NCBI GenBank assembly: GCA_013298025.1
Contig: JAAFJE010000004.1
Span: 1-64,000 of the forward strand
Direction of reading: 5' to 3'
From: Cytophagales bacterium
GTDB taxonomy: Bacteria; Bacteroidota; Bacteroidia; Cytophagales; Spirosomataceae
Length of the DNA stretch: 64,000 nt
Part shown: piece by piece, positions 17,728-26,949 of the stretch
Position numbering within the stretch: the stretch's first letter is position 1
How the letters are laid out: every line of letters starts with the position of its first letter
Notes under the pieces: generated by a model
The model's database searches: none
The model's input: the letters and a program-made list of their open reading frames with translations, nothing else
What the model was told of the DNA's origin: nothing
Program-made: the position numbers and the translations under genes

Positions 17728-17911
17728 CAATAAGCTTACATCCAATAAAATGTAGCTTCAATACTGTTTGTGAGAGATTGGTACTCAGATTTTCTGGGCT
17801 TCAATGTCCTGTCCTAAAAAGCTTAATAATTAATGCAGTTTTAATTCCCTAATACTGTCAAGCTTTTTTAGGATGCGAGAGGGTTCTTAAAAATCAGACT
17901 TTTTTAAATAA

Positions 17912-17955
17912 AATTGGTTTTGCACACATCGTTTCTTATGCGTGCAAAACCAATT
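17912..17955 (-). terminator. Terminator of the tannase-like hydrolase
   Basis: AATTGGTTTTGCAC (17912-17925) and its exact reverse complement (17942-17955), with further near-pairing inside the loop. It lies 12 nt beyond the minus-strand stop. Confidence 0.65.
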
Positions 17956-17967
17956 GTATCATTACGC

Positions 17968-19440
17968 CTATTTCTTACATAAAGTATCAATCCATTGAAA
18001 CAACTCGTCTATATCATAATCTCCACTATGAGGACGTTCCCATGGAAAAGCAAGGTTTACATCATATCCTTTATTATCGAGTAAGGTAGCCAGCATGACA
18101 GATATGCTCAAGCTAGTATCCTTATCCTTAGAGCCATGTCTGATACGCCAATGTTTTGCAGTAGCGGTGTTTTTTTGCCCTACATAATTCATAGGATTCA
18201 TCATTCGGATAATCGCTTGATTGGCGGTTTGCGCTTCGACCAATGTATTGTCTTTTCCAAAGGTAGTAAAATGCTGCATGTCGGTTGTAGCCGTTCCAAA
18301 CAAACTATTTTCGGGAGACGACCCATCTAAGGCATCAAAGGCAGGAGGTGTTTTTTGTCGGCCAAGGTGTTTGAGATACGCATCAAAATCTATGGATTCA
18401 ACGGTATTATTACGAATGGTTAAGAAAGTAAAGGCAGACAAATCGGTATTTTTATCCAATTCTTTCTGAGCCGATGCCATGATATATGATGCCACCAATG
18501 TTTTGAAGTTACCATTGCCTGTATCGTCTAAAGACAAGAGATTCCCTTGTTTATCTTTCAGTTTTAAAGCATTAAGATATGCTGGGAATAAGACTTTCAA
18601 TTGAGCAGAAACGTTGATTTGAGCATCGCTCAAATTTTTACTAGGAACATTCCCTCCACCAAATGACCATCCTTTATAGGTATTGATGCCATAAAACTGC
18701 CATTCATAAGCCATATCGGCATGGTCTAAATTAGTAATAGGACAATAGGCTGATACGGCAAAAATATCGTCTTTTGCCTTGGCGGCTCCGATGGCTTGCA
18801 AATAAGGCTCATAGTCGGGATTATTGCCTGTAGCACCTAGCAAGGTTGACATCGCTCCGCCCGCACTTGTACCATTAGAAATAATTTTATTGGCATCGCC
18901 GGGCATATTGGCATCGTTGAACTTTAGAAAACGAATAGCGGCTTTCAAATCTACGATTCCAGCAGGTGCTTTACCCGAAAAAATACCCTTGTTATCTTTG
19001 AGTACTCGGCCTCTTGCACCTGCGGAGGCAACAATATAGCCTTTTGAAAGTGCTACCAATAAGGCAGTTGGCTGTACTGGTGTAGGGCTAGGCGAACGCA
19101 TTCCCATAGGTTTATCTTGGGTAGTTGCAGGCTTGGCTGGCATATAGCCACCTACTTTATTAGGAAAGAAAATAGGAGCATTTTGGGCGGTATAACCATT
19201 GATACTCTTACCATTAAAATAGGCTTCGGGAATATAAATATTCATTTTCTGATAGGCCGTATCTACGGGATTTCCTACGTAAACAAGGTTTTCGTAGGCT
19301 CTTACCGTTACTGTTTGCTCTCCTATGTTCAGGGTTTGACTTTGATACTTAGTAGGGTCGAAATGCAAAGAAAATGGAATAGTTTGTGCTACTGCTTTTG
19401 CACTGAGCAGCAGTAGCCATAATAATACGCTGTTTTTCAT
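17968..19440 (-). CDS. Secreted alpha/beta hydrolase, subtype B tannase-like
   Basis: A 490-residue secreted protein with a signal peptide (MKNSVLLWLLLLSAKAVAQ). The nucleophile elbow is SNGTSAGGAMS, preceded by DLKAAIRFLKFN. The likely catalytic His is in PWERPHSGDYD near the C-terminus. The strand YQKMNIYIPEAYFNG, the long lid-like insert (AYEWQFYG, KGWSFGGGN) and overall length resemble bacterial subtype B tannases and related feruloyl esterases, which cleave aromatic acid esters of plant polyphenols. It is monocistronic. A generic esterase or peptidase-like hydrolase cannot be excluded. Plant-material degradation would fit the PL4 lyase elsewhere in the window. Confidence 0.75.
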   Translation of the reverse strand: MKNSVLLWLLLLSAKAVAQTIPFSLHFDPTKYQSQTLNIGEQTVTVRAYENLVYVGNPVDTAYQKMNIYIPEAYFNGKSINGYTAQNAPIFFPNKVGGYMPAKPATTQDKPMGMRSPSPTPVQPTALLVALSKGYIVASAGARGRVLKDNKGIFSGKAPAGIVDLKAAIRFLKFNDANMPGDANKIISNGTSAGGAMSTLLGATGNNPDYEPYLQAIGAAKAKDDIFAVSAYCPITNLDHADMAYEWQFYGINTYKGWSFGGGNVPSKNLSDAQINVSAQLKVLFPAYLNALKLKDKQGNLLSLDDTGNGNFKTLVASYIMASAQKELDKNTDLSAFTFLTIRNNTVESIDFDAYLKHLGRQKTPPAFDALDGSSPENSLFGTATTDMQHFTTFGKDNTLVEAQTANQAIIRMMNPMNYVGQKNTATAKHWRIRHGSKDKDTSLSISVMLATLLDNKGYDVNLAFPWERPHSGDYDIDELFQWIDTLCKK

Positions 19441-19842
19441 TATATGAGAATCGTGTTGGTTTATGCAACGCAGTTATTCCTGATTGCCGTTAATAAAAAG
19501 TGGGTATATTCGAGCGTAACAAGAGAGGTCAAATAGACTGGTCGCTTGTGTGGTGAATACAAAAGAAATGATTTAAATGTGTTTCTATAACAAATGGGTA
19601 TGGTGAAAAATGCCTTTATTTTATAGGCAAAGTTCTTGTTTTTTGGCTATAACATAAGGATACAATTTCTACAATTTAGGATAAAAATAAAACATGGTTA
19701 TTGTAGATACCACATTACTTTTGATAGAGAAGACAATAAAAAATGGCTTATTTTGCCATTTTAGAGATGTTTTTAACGAAAAAGCATTTCGATAAAAAGA
19801 AGAAAAGTATAGACCAATAGCTATTTTTTAAACATAAAAGTC
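19441..19842. other. Intergenic region, no gene seen
   Basis: About 400 nt of AT-rich sequence between two minus-strand secreted-enzyme genes. It holds a small hairpin (AAAATGGC 19740-19747 with GCCATTTT 19755-19762). I found no ORF, tRNA or clear promoter in it. Confidence 0.5.
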
Positions 19843-19881
19843 TGGTTATTGGCAGGTTTTTAGCTTACCTACCAATAACCA
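19843..19881 (-). terminator. Terminator of the sugar dehydrogenase fusion gene
   Basis: TGGTTATTGGCAGGT (19843-19857) pairs with ACCTACCAATAACCA (19867-19881) with one mismatch, 12 nt beyond the minus-strand stop. Confidence 0.65.
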
Positions 19882-19892
19882 TAATGCACTGA

Positions 19893-22610
19893 TTATTTCT
19901 CCAAAAACTCAATCCATTCTAAACTAAATAAATCTTTGTTTGGAGCATCTTTTTTGACAAAAACGAAATATAAATCTTGCTTGCCAGCCAAGGTTTTGAT
20001 AGGTGTGGTTTGTTCTACAAAATTATTCCAGTTGCCTGTAGCATTATACGCCAACGAACTGATAATTTCGCCATTGAGCGAGCCTGCATGAACCTCTATG
20101 GTTGCAGCTCTGTTGAGCGAGGAGAAACGGTATTTCAATTGGCTAATTCCTTTTAAATCAATGTTTTTCAAAATAAAATACGAGCCATTATTTACATAGC
20201 CCAAGCGTTTGTCTTGGCGACGCAAGTCGTGTACTTCGTCGGCTTCGCTGCCCCAAACCTTGGTAGGTCTGAGTACCAAAACATCGTTTCTTTTCAGCGA
20301 TAACACACTTGGGCTTTTGCCTTGTGGAGCTACCAACGAGCCTTTATCGGCATAAGATGCCGTAATGAGATAACGTCCTTCTTGTACTTTACCTACGTGT
20401 TCTTTCAGGCTCACTTTTCCTTGGGCAGGAAGGCGATTTTCGGTAGGTTCTGTGCCTAGCGATAAAATGTATTTGACCATTTCGGTGGTTTCTTCTCTCG
20501 AAAGTTGGGGGTGAGCACTCATCTCACGGTCGCCCCAAGTGCCACCTCCGCCAATGATAATTTTATTCGCCAATTTAGCCACAGCGGTTTTATCATCTCT
20601 GTATTTTTTCGCTACTTCTTTAAATGCTGGCCCAGCCGAAGGAGCATCGAGTTGGTGACAAGCCTTACAATCGGAGCCAGCAATCAACGATTTTCCAAGG
20701 TTGAAATTAGCACTGATTTGTTGGTGTCCCATTTGTGGCTCTTGGCTCACTTTGGGGATATAATTGAGTACCACTTTCAATCTTTTGGCATCAATTGTTT
20801 TATCCTCTTTGTCTTGTACGCTTACTTTATAATTGAAAGCCGTTTCGCTAGGTTTAAAGAACGTGCTGTTATCGTCGGTAGAAATGGCTATGCTCGGAGC
20901 GGTATTGCCTACTTTTACCGTTACAAAATTGGTATTACTTGCACCAGACGGGTCTTTTACGGTAAGGGCTACTTTATAAATACCATTTTTGGTAAAAGTA
21001 AAACTCGGATTTTTTTCGGTAGAAGTTGCTTTTCCATCAAATTTCCAGAGATAGGATAGCTTATCATTTTTATCATAATCTACGCTTTGTTCGCCAGAAA
21101 ACGCCACTTTTAACGGAGCTAAACCAATGGTATCACTGGCAATAGCAACAGCCTTGGGTGCTCTGTTTCCACCGTTGAAATCTATTTTTACCAAACGAGC
21201 ATCTTCGTTATCAATGCCATACACCGAGCCGTATTCGAGCATATACATACAGCCATCAGGGCCAATTTCTATATCGACAGGCCGACGGAAATCGCCAGAA
21301 ATAGACATGAAGGCTTCCATTGATTGATAATTGTAGGCTTCGTCTAAACGCACCGCAAACACCCAGTTACGCATCCAATCATAGATAAACAAAGCTTTGT
21401 CGTAATACGCTGGCAATTTACTTTTATTCGCAACACTAGGGTCGAAATGATACACTGGCCCGCCCATCGCACAACGACCACCAACGCCCAATTGTGGAAA
21501 TTCCTCCGATTTGTTGTAAGGATACCAAATCATGGCTTTTTGGGCTGGCGGTAAATTTTTGATGCCTGTATTATTAACCGAATTATTGATAGGAGCAGCA
21601 GGATTGAAAAGTTCGCCTACTTTTTTTGTGGCAAAATCATACTGAAAATAAGGCTTGCTATCGCCTACAAAATAAGGCCAACCATAATTGCCTGCCTTTT
21701 TCGCTTGATTGATTTCGTCATAGCCTCTTGGCCCTTGTACACCGTCGTTGCCAGCGTCGGGGCCAATTTCGCCCCAATACACATAGCCAGTGGCAGGGTC
21801 AACCGAAATACGGTAAGGGTTACGACAGCCCATTACATAGATTTCGGGACGAGTATTGGCAGTGCCTTTCGGAAAAAGGTTGCCTTCGGGAATGGTATAA
21901 GAACCATCGGCTTCGACATGGATACGCAAAATTTTTCCTCTTAAATCATTAGGGTTTCCTGCCGAGCGTTGAGCATCGAAGATAGGTCTGCCGGTTCTTT
22001 CGTCGATAGGAGCGTGTCCGTTCGATTCAAACGGAACGGTGTTATCTCCTGTCGAAATAAAAAGATTGCCTTTGGCATCCCAAGCCAACGAGCCACCAGT
22101 GTGTGCACTTACTTCGAGATCGATAGGAAACTCAATGATAGGTTTTTCACTGGCTAAATCAAGCGTAGAATCGTCATTTACCTTGAAACGAGCGATGCGT
22201 TGTTTGGTTTGTTCTTTGTCTTGAACCGTGTAAAAGAAATATAAATAATGGTTTTGTTTGAAGTTAGGGTCGATAGTCATACCCAACAAACCGTTGAGGT
22301 ATTTGTCAACAGCCTTGGCAGGAAAATCATGGATAAGCCGAGTTTTCTTCGTTTTTGGCTCATACACATAACATTTGCCTGCTCTTTCGATAAAAAATAC
22401 TCGTCCGTCTGGTGCAACGGCAAGTTCCATTGGTTCGTTGAGGTCGTTCGATAAGAGCGTTTTGGTAAAACGGTTTTCATCAGGCCGATTCGTTGTATCG
22501 GGTGCTACTACGCTTGTAGGCACATAGGAAGTGATTTTGGGGGGGGAAATGACAAATGAGTATAGGCTCAAAGGTATCCCCAAGTACATCAAGATTTTTG
22601 AAAATGACAT
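19893..22610 (-). CDS. Secreted PQQ-type sugar dehydrogenase-PKD-cytochrome c-binding module fusion
   Basis: A multidomain exported protein of about 905 residues. Order: N-terminal hydrophobic signal segment, a six-bladed propeller of the glucose/sorbosone dehydrogenase family (MELAVAPDGRVFFIER, NGLLGMTIDPNF, HTGGSLAWD), a PKD domain (KVAFSGEQSVDYD to SNTNFVTVKVG), a class I cytochrome c with CKACH near residue 650 and a downstream Met ligand region, and a C-terminal CBM6-like module. It probably oxidises a sugar or alcohol outside the inner membrane and passes electrons to its own heme. I chose ATG 22610 (MSFSKILMYLG) because it gives a normal signal peptide; the track start at 22652 adds 14 residues. 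Confidence 0.88.
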   Translation of the reverse strand: MSFSKILMYLGIPLSLYSFVISPPKITSYVPTSVVAPDTTNRPDENRFTKTLLSNDLNEPMELAVAPDGRVFFIERAGKCYVYEPKTKKTRLIHDFPAKAVDKYLNGLLGMTIDPNFKQNHYLYFFYTVQDKEQTKQRIARFKVNDDSTLDLASEKPIIEFPIDLEVSAHTGGSLAWDAKGNLFISTGDNTVPFESNGHAPIDERTGRPIFDAQRSAGNPNDLRGKILRIHVEADGSYTIPEGNLFPKGTANTRPEIYVMGCRNPYRISVDPATGYVYWGEIGPDAGNDGVQGPRGYDEINQAKKAGNYGWPYFVGDSKPYFQYDFATKKVGELFNPAAPINNSVNNTGIKNLPPAQKAMIWYPYNKSEEFPQLGVGGRCAMGGPVYHFDPSVANKSKLPAYYDKALFIYDWMRNWVFAVRLDEAYNYQSMEAFMSISGDFRRPVDIEIGPDGCMYMLEYGSVYGIDNEDARLVKIDFNGGNRAPKAVAIASDTIGLAPLKVAFSGEQSVDYDKNDKLSYLWKFDGKATSTEKNPSFTFTKNGIYKVALTVKDPSGASNTNFVTVKVGNTAPSIAISTDDNSTFFKPSETAFNYKVSVQDKEDKTIDAKRLKVVLNYIPKVSQEPQMGHQQISANFNLGKSLIAGSDCKACHQLDAPSAGPAFKEVAKKYRDDKTAVAKLANKIIIGGGGTWGDREMSAHPQLSREETTEMVKYILSLGTEPTENRLPAQGKVSLKEHVGKVQEGRYLITASYADKGSLVAPQGKSPSVLSLKRNDVLVLRPTKVWGSEADEVHDLRRQDKRLGYVNNGSYFILKNIDLKGISQLKYRFSSLNRAATIEVHAGSLNGEIISSLAYNATGNWNNFVEQTTPIKTLAGKQDLYFVFVKKDAPNKDLFSLEWIEFLEK

Positions 22611-22799
22611 ATTGTATTGGTATTTATTGAGGTTGATAGCCGAAAATTTCATTGCTCAAGGCAACAACGGCTTTTAAAGGGTTAAGAGTCAATAAAAGTA
22701 CCAGAATACCCTTATATTTCTGTCATGATTGTAGGGGCTTGTATGGTGCGAAAGGATGTGTTGAAGCTAGACTTACTGTAAATGTCAAGTGAACGCTAA

Positions 22800-22847
22800 A
22801 ACATCCTATTAAAAAGATGGAGAACACAATCTTTTCAATAGGATGTT
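22800..22847 (-). terminator. Terminator of the TIGR04255 module
   Basis: AACATCCTATTAAAAAGAT (22800-22818) pairs with ATCTTTTCAATAGGATGTT (22829-22847) with one mismatch, 10-nt loop. It lies about 100 nt after the last gene of the three-gene module and before the sugar dehydrogenase gene. Confidence 0.65.
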
Positions 22848-22950
22848 CTTAATTGTATTTCTACCTAAAAAGATAAGAGTAAGGTTCAAAAACTGTAGTT
22901 ATGCAACAATACATATAACGTGATTGAATCTGTGATGAGAGATATTCTAT

Positions 22951-23472
22951 CTATTTCGTAGTATATAAGTGTGCTGATATTTCCTCAAAAAATGGTTCTT
23001 CAAATATAGCTAAATTTATTATTCGACTTCGGGCATGTTCCCAGACCATTCTACTTTTACTTTTTGTTAATTCTTCACTGTCTTTTTCTCCAAGAAACCA
23101 TCTAATAGAGCAATGCCAATAATTTTCGACGGGTTGTTGTATAGGAGTATGTAATACTCTTGATGTTATTGTTTGATTATCATCGATTGTAGAAGTCACA
23201 ACATTGAAATCATCTAATTTTAAGAAAAAATACCACTCACATTTTAATTGTTCAAGCAAATCTGTTGGTAATGTTTTTCCTAATAGGTTTGTAGAATAAT
23301 CTCTGATATGACTGGATTGTTTTGCGACGAACTCTGATTTTAATCTTCCATATTCATCTTTTATATCCTTTGATGAAGTTCCTCGAACTAGGTAGTATGC
23401 ACCAGTGCCTTTTTGAATAACAGATAAATCTATCTGCTCAACAAAATTTTCTTCTTTTTTAAGTCTTTCCAC
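22951..23472 (-). CDS. Uncharacterised 173-aa protein, third gene of the TIGR04255 module
   Basis: I do not recognise this family. The product is soluble, with no signal peptide or membrane helix. It has a strand-helix pattern, a central CEWYFFLKLDDFNVV segment, and a conserved-looking C-terminal part (NYWHCSIRWFLGEKD, RMVWEHARSRIINLAIFEEPFFEE). No catalytic motif is evident. It follows the 141-aa gene by 12 nt and ends the module. The DNA is more AT-rich than the flanking metabolic genes, hinting at acquisition. Role can only be guessed through its neighbours. Confidence 0.75.
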   Translation of the reverse strand: MERLKKEENFVEQIDLSVIQKGTGAYYLVRGTSSKDIKDEYGRLKSEFVAKQSSHIRDYSTNLLGKTLPTDLLEQLKCEWYFFLKLDDFNVVTSTIDDNQTITSRVLHTPIQQPVENYWHCSIRWFLGEKDSEELTKSKSRMVWEHARSRIINLAIFEEPFFEEISAHLYTTK

Positions 23473-23484
23473 GTAAAAAATATT

Positions 23485-23910
23485 TTAGCTATTTATTAGC
23501 TTCAAAAAAGCATTTTCTAATGCTCCGTGATAATTAAATAAGTGTCTTTTATCTTGATAAACATTCAAAAAGCATTCATAGCCGTCTGAAAGCTCCTCAT
23601 CAAAATAAATTGCTAAAAAATAGTTTTTGTTATTGAAATTAGCCTTAATAAGATAACTTTCTTCTGGAGTTTTCTCAAAAGTTATTTTATCCGATTGTGT
23701 GAGAACAAGAAAGGAAACTAAGTTCCCAACAATTTTATGCTTCACGTTAATATCACTATCAGATTTAGTAAGAATTTTGGTGAAATCTTCTGTGTATTTA
23801 ATCGTCTTTTTTATATTACTACTTGCCTGCTGAATGTCAATAGCATCTTTTTTACGAAATTTTGACTCGTAATAATATGCTGGGGGTTGAGGTGGTAGGG
23901 AGGCTGTCAT
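23485..23910 (-). CDS. Uncharacterised 141-aa protein, second gene of the TIGR04255 module
   Basis: No family recognised. The N-terminus is proline-rich (ASLPPQPPAYYYESKF), followed by a helical region (DIQQASSNIKKTIKYTEDFTKIL) and a strand-rich C-terminal half (KNYFLAIYFDEELSDGYECFLNVY). There is no signal peptide. Its start codon lies one base from the stop of the TIGR04255 gene, so translation is probably coupled and the two proteins may act together. Confidence 0.75.
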   Translation of the reverse strand: MTASLPPQPPAYYYESKFRKKDAIDIQQASSNIKKTIKYTEDFTKILTKSDSDINVKHKIVGNLVSFLVLTQSDKITFEKTPEESYLIKANFNNKNYFLAIYFDEELSDGYECFLNVYQDKRHLFNYHGALENAFLKLINS

Positions 23911-23911
23911 A

Positions 23912-24625
23912 TCAATAAATAGGATTTAATGTTGTTAAGAAAGAGTCTTTGAGTAGTGAAAAAAATACCTTTTTCTCTATCTCATGAATATCCCCAATAG
24001 TGTTAATTAATTCAGCTATTGAGTTTACACTTGGTTGCCGTTGAATAATATCTATATCTATGATAGAACCAACTCTTGGAGTATTAGTAGATTCTGAATC
24101 CACAACACCCCCACCATTTAACAAGTTCAAGAGAACTATTTTATTATCAATTGTAAATTCAAACTTTGACTGCCCTTTAATTCTATTATTGGTAAAACCC
24201 AACTGAATGGTCGCATTTATGTGTTCATAAATATAAATGTCATCAAAATTACTAATGTATCTTACCCCTATTTGGTTAATTTTTTCGATGAGTTTTTCAT
24301 TGAAAAGCGGTGTTAAATAATTAATTATATTTTTTTGATATACATCCCAACCTTTATATCCATTGAGTAAATCAAAAGTGATGGAGTTATCTTGAATTAC
24401 AATAGTAAAGTTATCATCTTCAGTTATTATAATCGGTGCTGATTCTTCCACTCCAATTATCTTACCATTTGATAATATTGGCGTTCTTTGTGGTAAGAAC
24501 TTTAGTTTTTCTTTGAAGATTGAGTGAAAATAACCTAAAATAGTACCAAAAGGTAATAGTGAATCAAACTGAATTTGAACTATTGAGTTTTTAAGTCTAT
24601 CGTCTATTTTTCTTGGAATTTTCAT
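23912..24625 (-). CDS. TIGR04255-family protein
   Basis: A 237-residue protein whose C-terminal half carries the hallmark of the sporadically distributed TIGR04255 family (NQIGVRYISNF, with a preceding long helix LTPLFNEKLIEKI). Function is unknown; the family is patchy across bacteria. I chose ATG 24625 (MKIPRKIDDRLKNS); the track start lies 17 codons upstream in a repeated, promoter-like stretch. It is the first gene of a three-gene unit with two unknown proteins, and the unit sits between the sugar dehydrogenase and methylmalonyl-CoA mutase genes. Confidence 0.78.
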   Translation of the reverse strand: MKIPRKIDDRLKNSIVQIQFDSLLPFGTILGYFHSIFKEKLKFLPQRTPILSNGKIIGVEESAPIIITEDDNFTIVIQDNSITFDLLNGYKGWDVYQKNIINYLTPLFNEKLIEKINQIGVRYISNFDDIYIYEHINATIQLGFTNNRIKGQSKFEFTIDNKIVLLNLLNGGGVVDSESTNTPRVGSIIDIDIIQRQPSVNSIAELINTIGDIHEIEKKVFFSLLKDSFLTTLNPIY

Positions 24626-24629
24626 CGTG

Positions 24630-24670
24630 TACGCAAAATAAATATTGTATGTGCAAAATAAATACATACA
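24630..24670 (-). promoter_or_regulatory. Tandem repeat in the promoter region of the TIGR04255 module
   Basis: GCAAAATAAATA occurs twice (about 24633 and 24653). On the minus strand these read TATTTATTTTGC, close to the -7 motif. Promoter or operator use is inference. Confidence 0.35.
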
Positions 24671-24736
24671 CAACACTGTACGAAATTAAATCACTCTTAT
24701 TTTGAGTAATGACAAGCATCAATTAGGACATAGAGA

Positions 24737-24772
24737 GATGCGGCAACCCACAGACGTGGCATTGCCACGTCT
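24737..24772. repeat. GTAGAGACG-type palindromic repeat at the mutB stop
   Basis: AGACGTGGCA (24752-24761) and TGCCACGTCT (24763-24772) form a perfect hairpin flanked by TAGAGAGA on one side and CTCTAC on the other. Similar GTAGAGACG...CGTCTCTAC palindromes are, to my knowledge, common interspersed repeats in Bacteroidota and cyanobacteria. It touches the mutB stop codon and may also terminate transcription. It is unrelated to the 11-13 kb hairpins. Confidence 0.55.
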
Positions 24773-26896
24773 CTACATTAATTCTCGTAAAATTTTCTGT
24801 GCTGCTATCGAAATAATGGTGCCAGGGCCAAACACGCCTTTGACACCTGCCTGATACAGATAATCGTAATCTTGGGCGGGAATAACCCCTCCAGCAATGA
24901 CCAAAATATCTTCTCTGCCAAGCTTCTTTAGCTCCGCTATCAGTTGAGGCACTAGCGTTTTGTGTCCTGCCGCCAAGCTTGATGCCCCTACCACGTGTAC
25001 GTCGTTTTCGGCGGCTTGCAAGGCTACTTCTTCGGGTGTTTGGAAAAGTGGGGTAATGTCCACGTCAAAGCCCAAATCGGCAAAACTGGTAGCAATTACT
25101 TTTGCTCCACGGTCGTGGCCGTCTTGTCCCATTTTTGCCACTAAAATACGAGGCCTGCGGCCTTCTTGTTGGGCAAAGGTATCGGCCATTTGTTTGGCTA
25201 TGCTGAAATTTTCGTCGTCTGTCACTTCTGCTGAATAAACTCCTGAGATGGAACGAATAATGGCTTTGTGTCGCCCATAAACCTGCTCTAATGCCATCGA
25301 AATTTCGCCTAATGTGGCTCTTTCTCTGGCTGCTTCAACGGCCAATGCAAGCAAATTGCCTTCGCCTGTTTGGGCAGCCTGCGTAAGTTTTTGCAGGCAA
25401 GTTTCTACGTTGGCGGTATGGCGTTGGGCTTTGATTTGTTCTAATCTTTGTATTTGAGCAATCCTAACGGCTTGATTGTCCACTTCTAAAATCTCGATAG
25501 GTACTTCCTCCGCAAGTTTGTATTTGTTTACGCCAATAATGCTATCTTTCCCCGAATCGATGCGGGCTTGTTTGCGTGCGGCGGCTTCTTCGATACGCAT
25601 TTTGGGCAAGCCTGTTTCAATGGCTTTTGCCATGCCTCCGAGGCTTTCTACTTCTTCTATCAATGTCCAGGCTTTACGAGCCAATTCTTTCGTAAGGTAT
25701 TCTACACAATACGAACCGCCCCAAGGGTCCACAACCTTGGTGATATTGGTTTCGTGTTGCAAATAAAGCTGTGTGTTACGGGCAATCCTTGCCGAAAAAT
25801 CGGTAGGTAAGGCAATGGCTTCGTCGAGCGAATTGGTATGCAAACTTTGGGTATGCCCCAAGGCGGCAGCCATCGCTTCTACGCAGGTACGAGTGACGTT
25901 GTTGAATGGGTCTTGTTCAGTAAGCGACCAGCCAGAGGTTTGGCAGTGGGTACGCAAGGCTAAGGATTTATCGTTTTTAGGATTAAATTGCTTGACTATT
26001 TTTGCCCAAAGCAAGCGTCCTGCACGCATTTTGGCAATTTCCATAAAATGATTCATGCCAATAGCCCAGAAAAATGATAACCTTGGAGCAAAATTATCAA
26101 CGTCTAGCCCAGCCGCTACGCCCGTGCGAAGGTATTCTAGTCCATCGGCAAGGGTATAAGCCAACTCTAAATCTGCGGTAGCACCTGCTTCTTGCATGTG
26201 GTAGCCCGAAATAGAAATAGAATTGAATTTGGGCATATTTTTGGCCGTATAGTCAAAAATATCGGCAATGATTTTCATCGAAGGTGCAGGCGGATAAATG
26301 TAGGTATTCCGCACCATAAATTCTTTTAAAATATCGTTTTGAATTGTACCCGAAAGTTTGTCGGCATTTACGCCTTGTTCTTGGGCGGCTACAATATAAA
26401 ACGCCATGATAGGTAGCACTGCTCCGTTCATGGTCATCGAAACCGACATTTGGTCGAGAGGAATTTGGTCGAAGAGTATTTTCATATCTTCTACCGAATC
26501 AATCGCTACGCCAGCTTTGCCTACATCGCCCGTAACCCTCGGGTGGTCAGAGTCGTAGCCTCGGTGGGTAGCTAAATCGAAGGCAACGGAAAGTCCTTTT
26601 TGTCCTGCTGCCAAATTACGTCTATAAAAAGCGTTAGACTCCTCGGCGGTCGAAAAGCCCGCATATTGTCGTACTGTCCAAGGTTGTTGCACATACATCG
26701 TCGAATACGGCCCACGCAAATAGGGGGGCAACCCCGCCGCAAAGGCAAGGTGTTCGGCATCGGCTAGGTCTTGGGCTGTAAAAGAAGATTTTACGGGAAT
26801 GCCTTCTGGCGATTTCCAAGGCTTGTTGGCACTGCTTTGGGCAGGCGTTTCGGCTTGGGTTTGCTGTAATTTTATATGGCTAAGTTGAGGTTTCAT
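24773..26896 (-). CDS. mutB: Methylmalonyl-CoA mutase, large (catalytic) subunit
   Basis: A 707-residue adenosylcobalamin enzyme that interconverts succinyl-CoA and (R)-methylmalonyl-CoA in propionate metabolism. The N-terminal TIM barrel shows [17 protein letters not shown]-like sequence, [19 protein letters not shown] and [16 protein letters not shown]; the C-terminal B12-binding domain shows [17 protein letters not shown], with the cobalt-ligating His594 in DGHDRG, then [14 protein letters not shown]. Length and motifs are complete. It follows mutA by 53 nt in the same operon. No epimerase or MeaB chaperone is present in the window. Confidence 0.97.
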   Translation of the reverse strand: MKPQLSHIKLQQTQAETPAQSSANKPWKSPEGIPVKSSFTAQDLADAEHLAFAAGLPPYLRGPYSTMYVQQPWTVRQYAGFSTAEESNAFYRRNLAAGQKGLSVAFDLATHRGYDSDHPRVTGDVGKAGVAIDSVEDMKILFDQIPLDQMSVSMTMNGAVLPIMAFYIVAAQEQGVNADKLSGTIQNDILKEFMVRNTYIYPPAPSMKIIADIFDYTAKNMPKFNSISISGYHMQEAGATADLELAYTLADGLEYLRTGVAAGLDVDNFAPRLSFFWAIGMNHFMEIAKMRAGRLLWAKIVKQFNPKNDKSLALRTHCQTSGWSLTEQDPFNNVTRTCVEAMAAALGHTQSLHTNSLDEAIALPTDFSARIARNTQLYLQHETNITKVVDPWGGSYCVEYLTKELARKAWTLIEEVESLGGMAKAIETGLPKMRIEEAAARKQARIDSGKDSIIGVNKYKLAEEVPIEILEVDNQAVRIAQIQRLEQIKAQRHTANVETCLQKLTQAAQTGEGNLLALAVEAARERATLGEISMALEQVYGRHKAIIRSISGVYSAEVTDDENFSIAKQMADTFAQQEGRRPRILVAKMGQDGHDRGAKVIATSFADLGFDVDITPLFQTPEEVALQAAENDVHVVGASSLAAGHKTLVPQLIAELKKLGREDILVIAGGVIPAQDYDYLYQAGVKGVFGPGTIISIAAQKILRELM

Positions 26897-26949
26897 CTAT
26901 TTCAAAAAACTGGTTATGCTTTGTTTTGTTATGGATACTTATTACTCAA

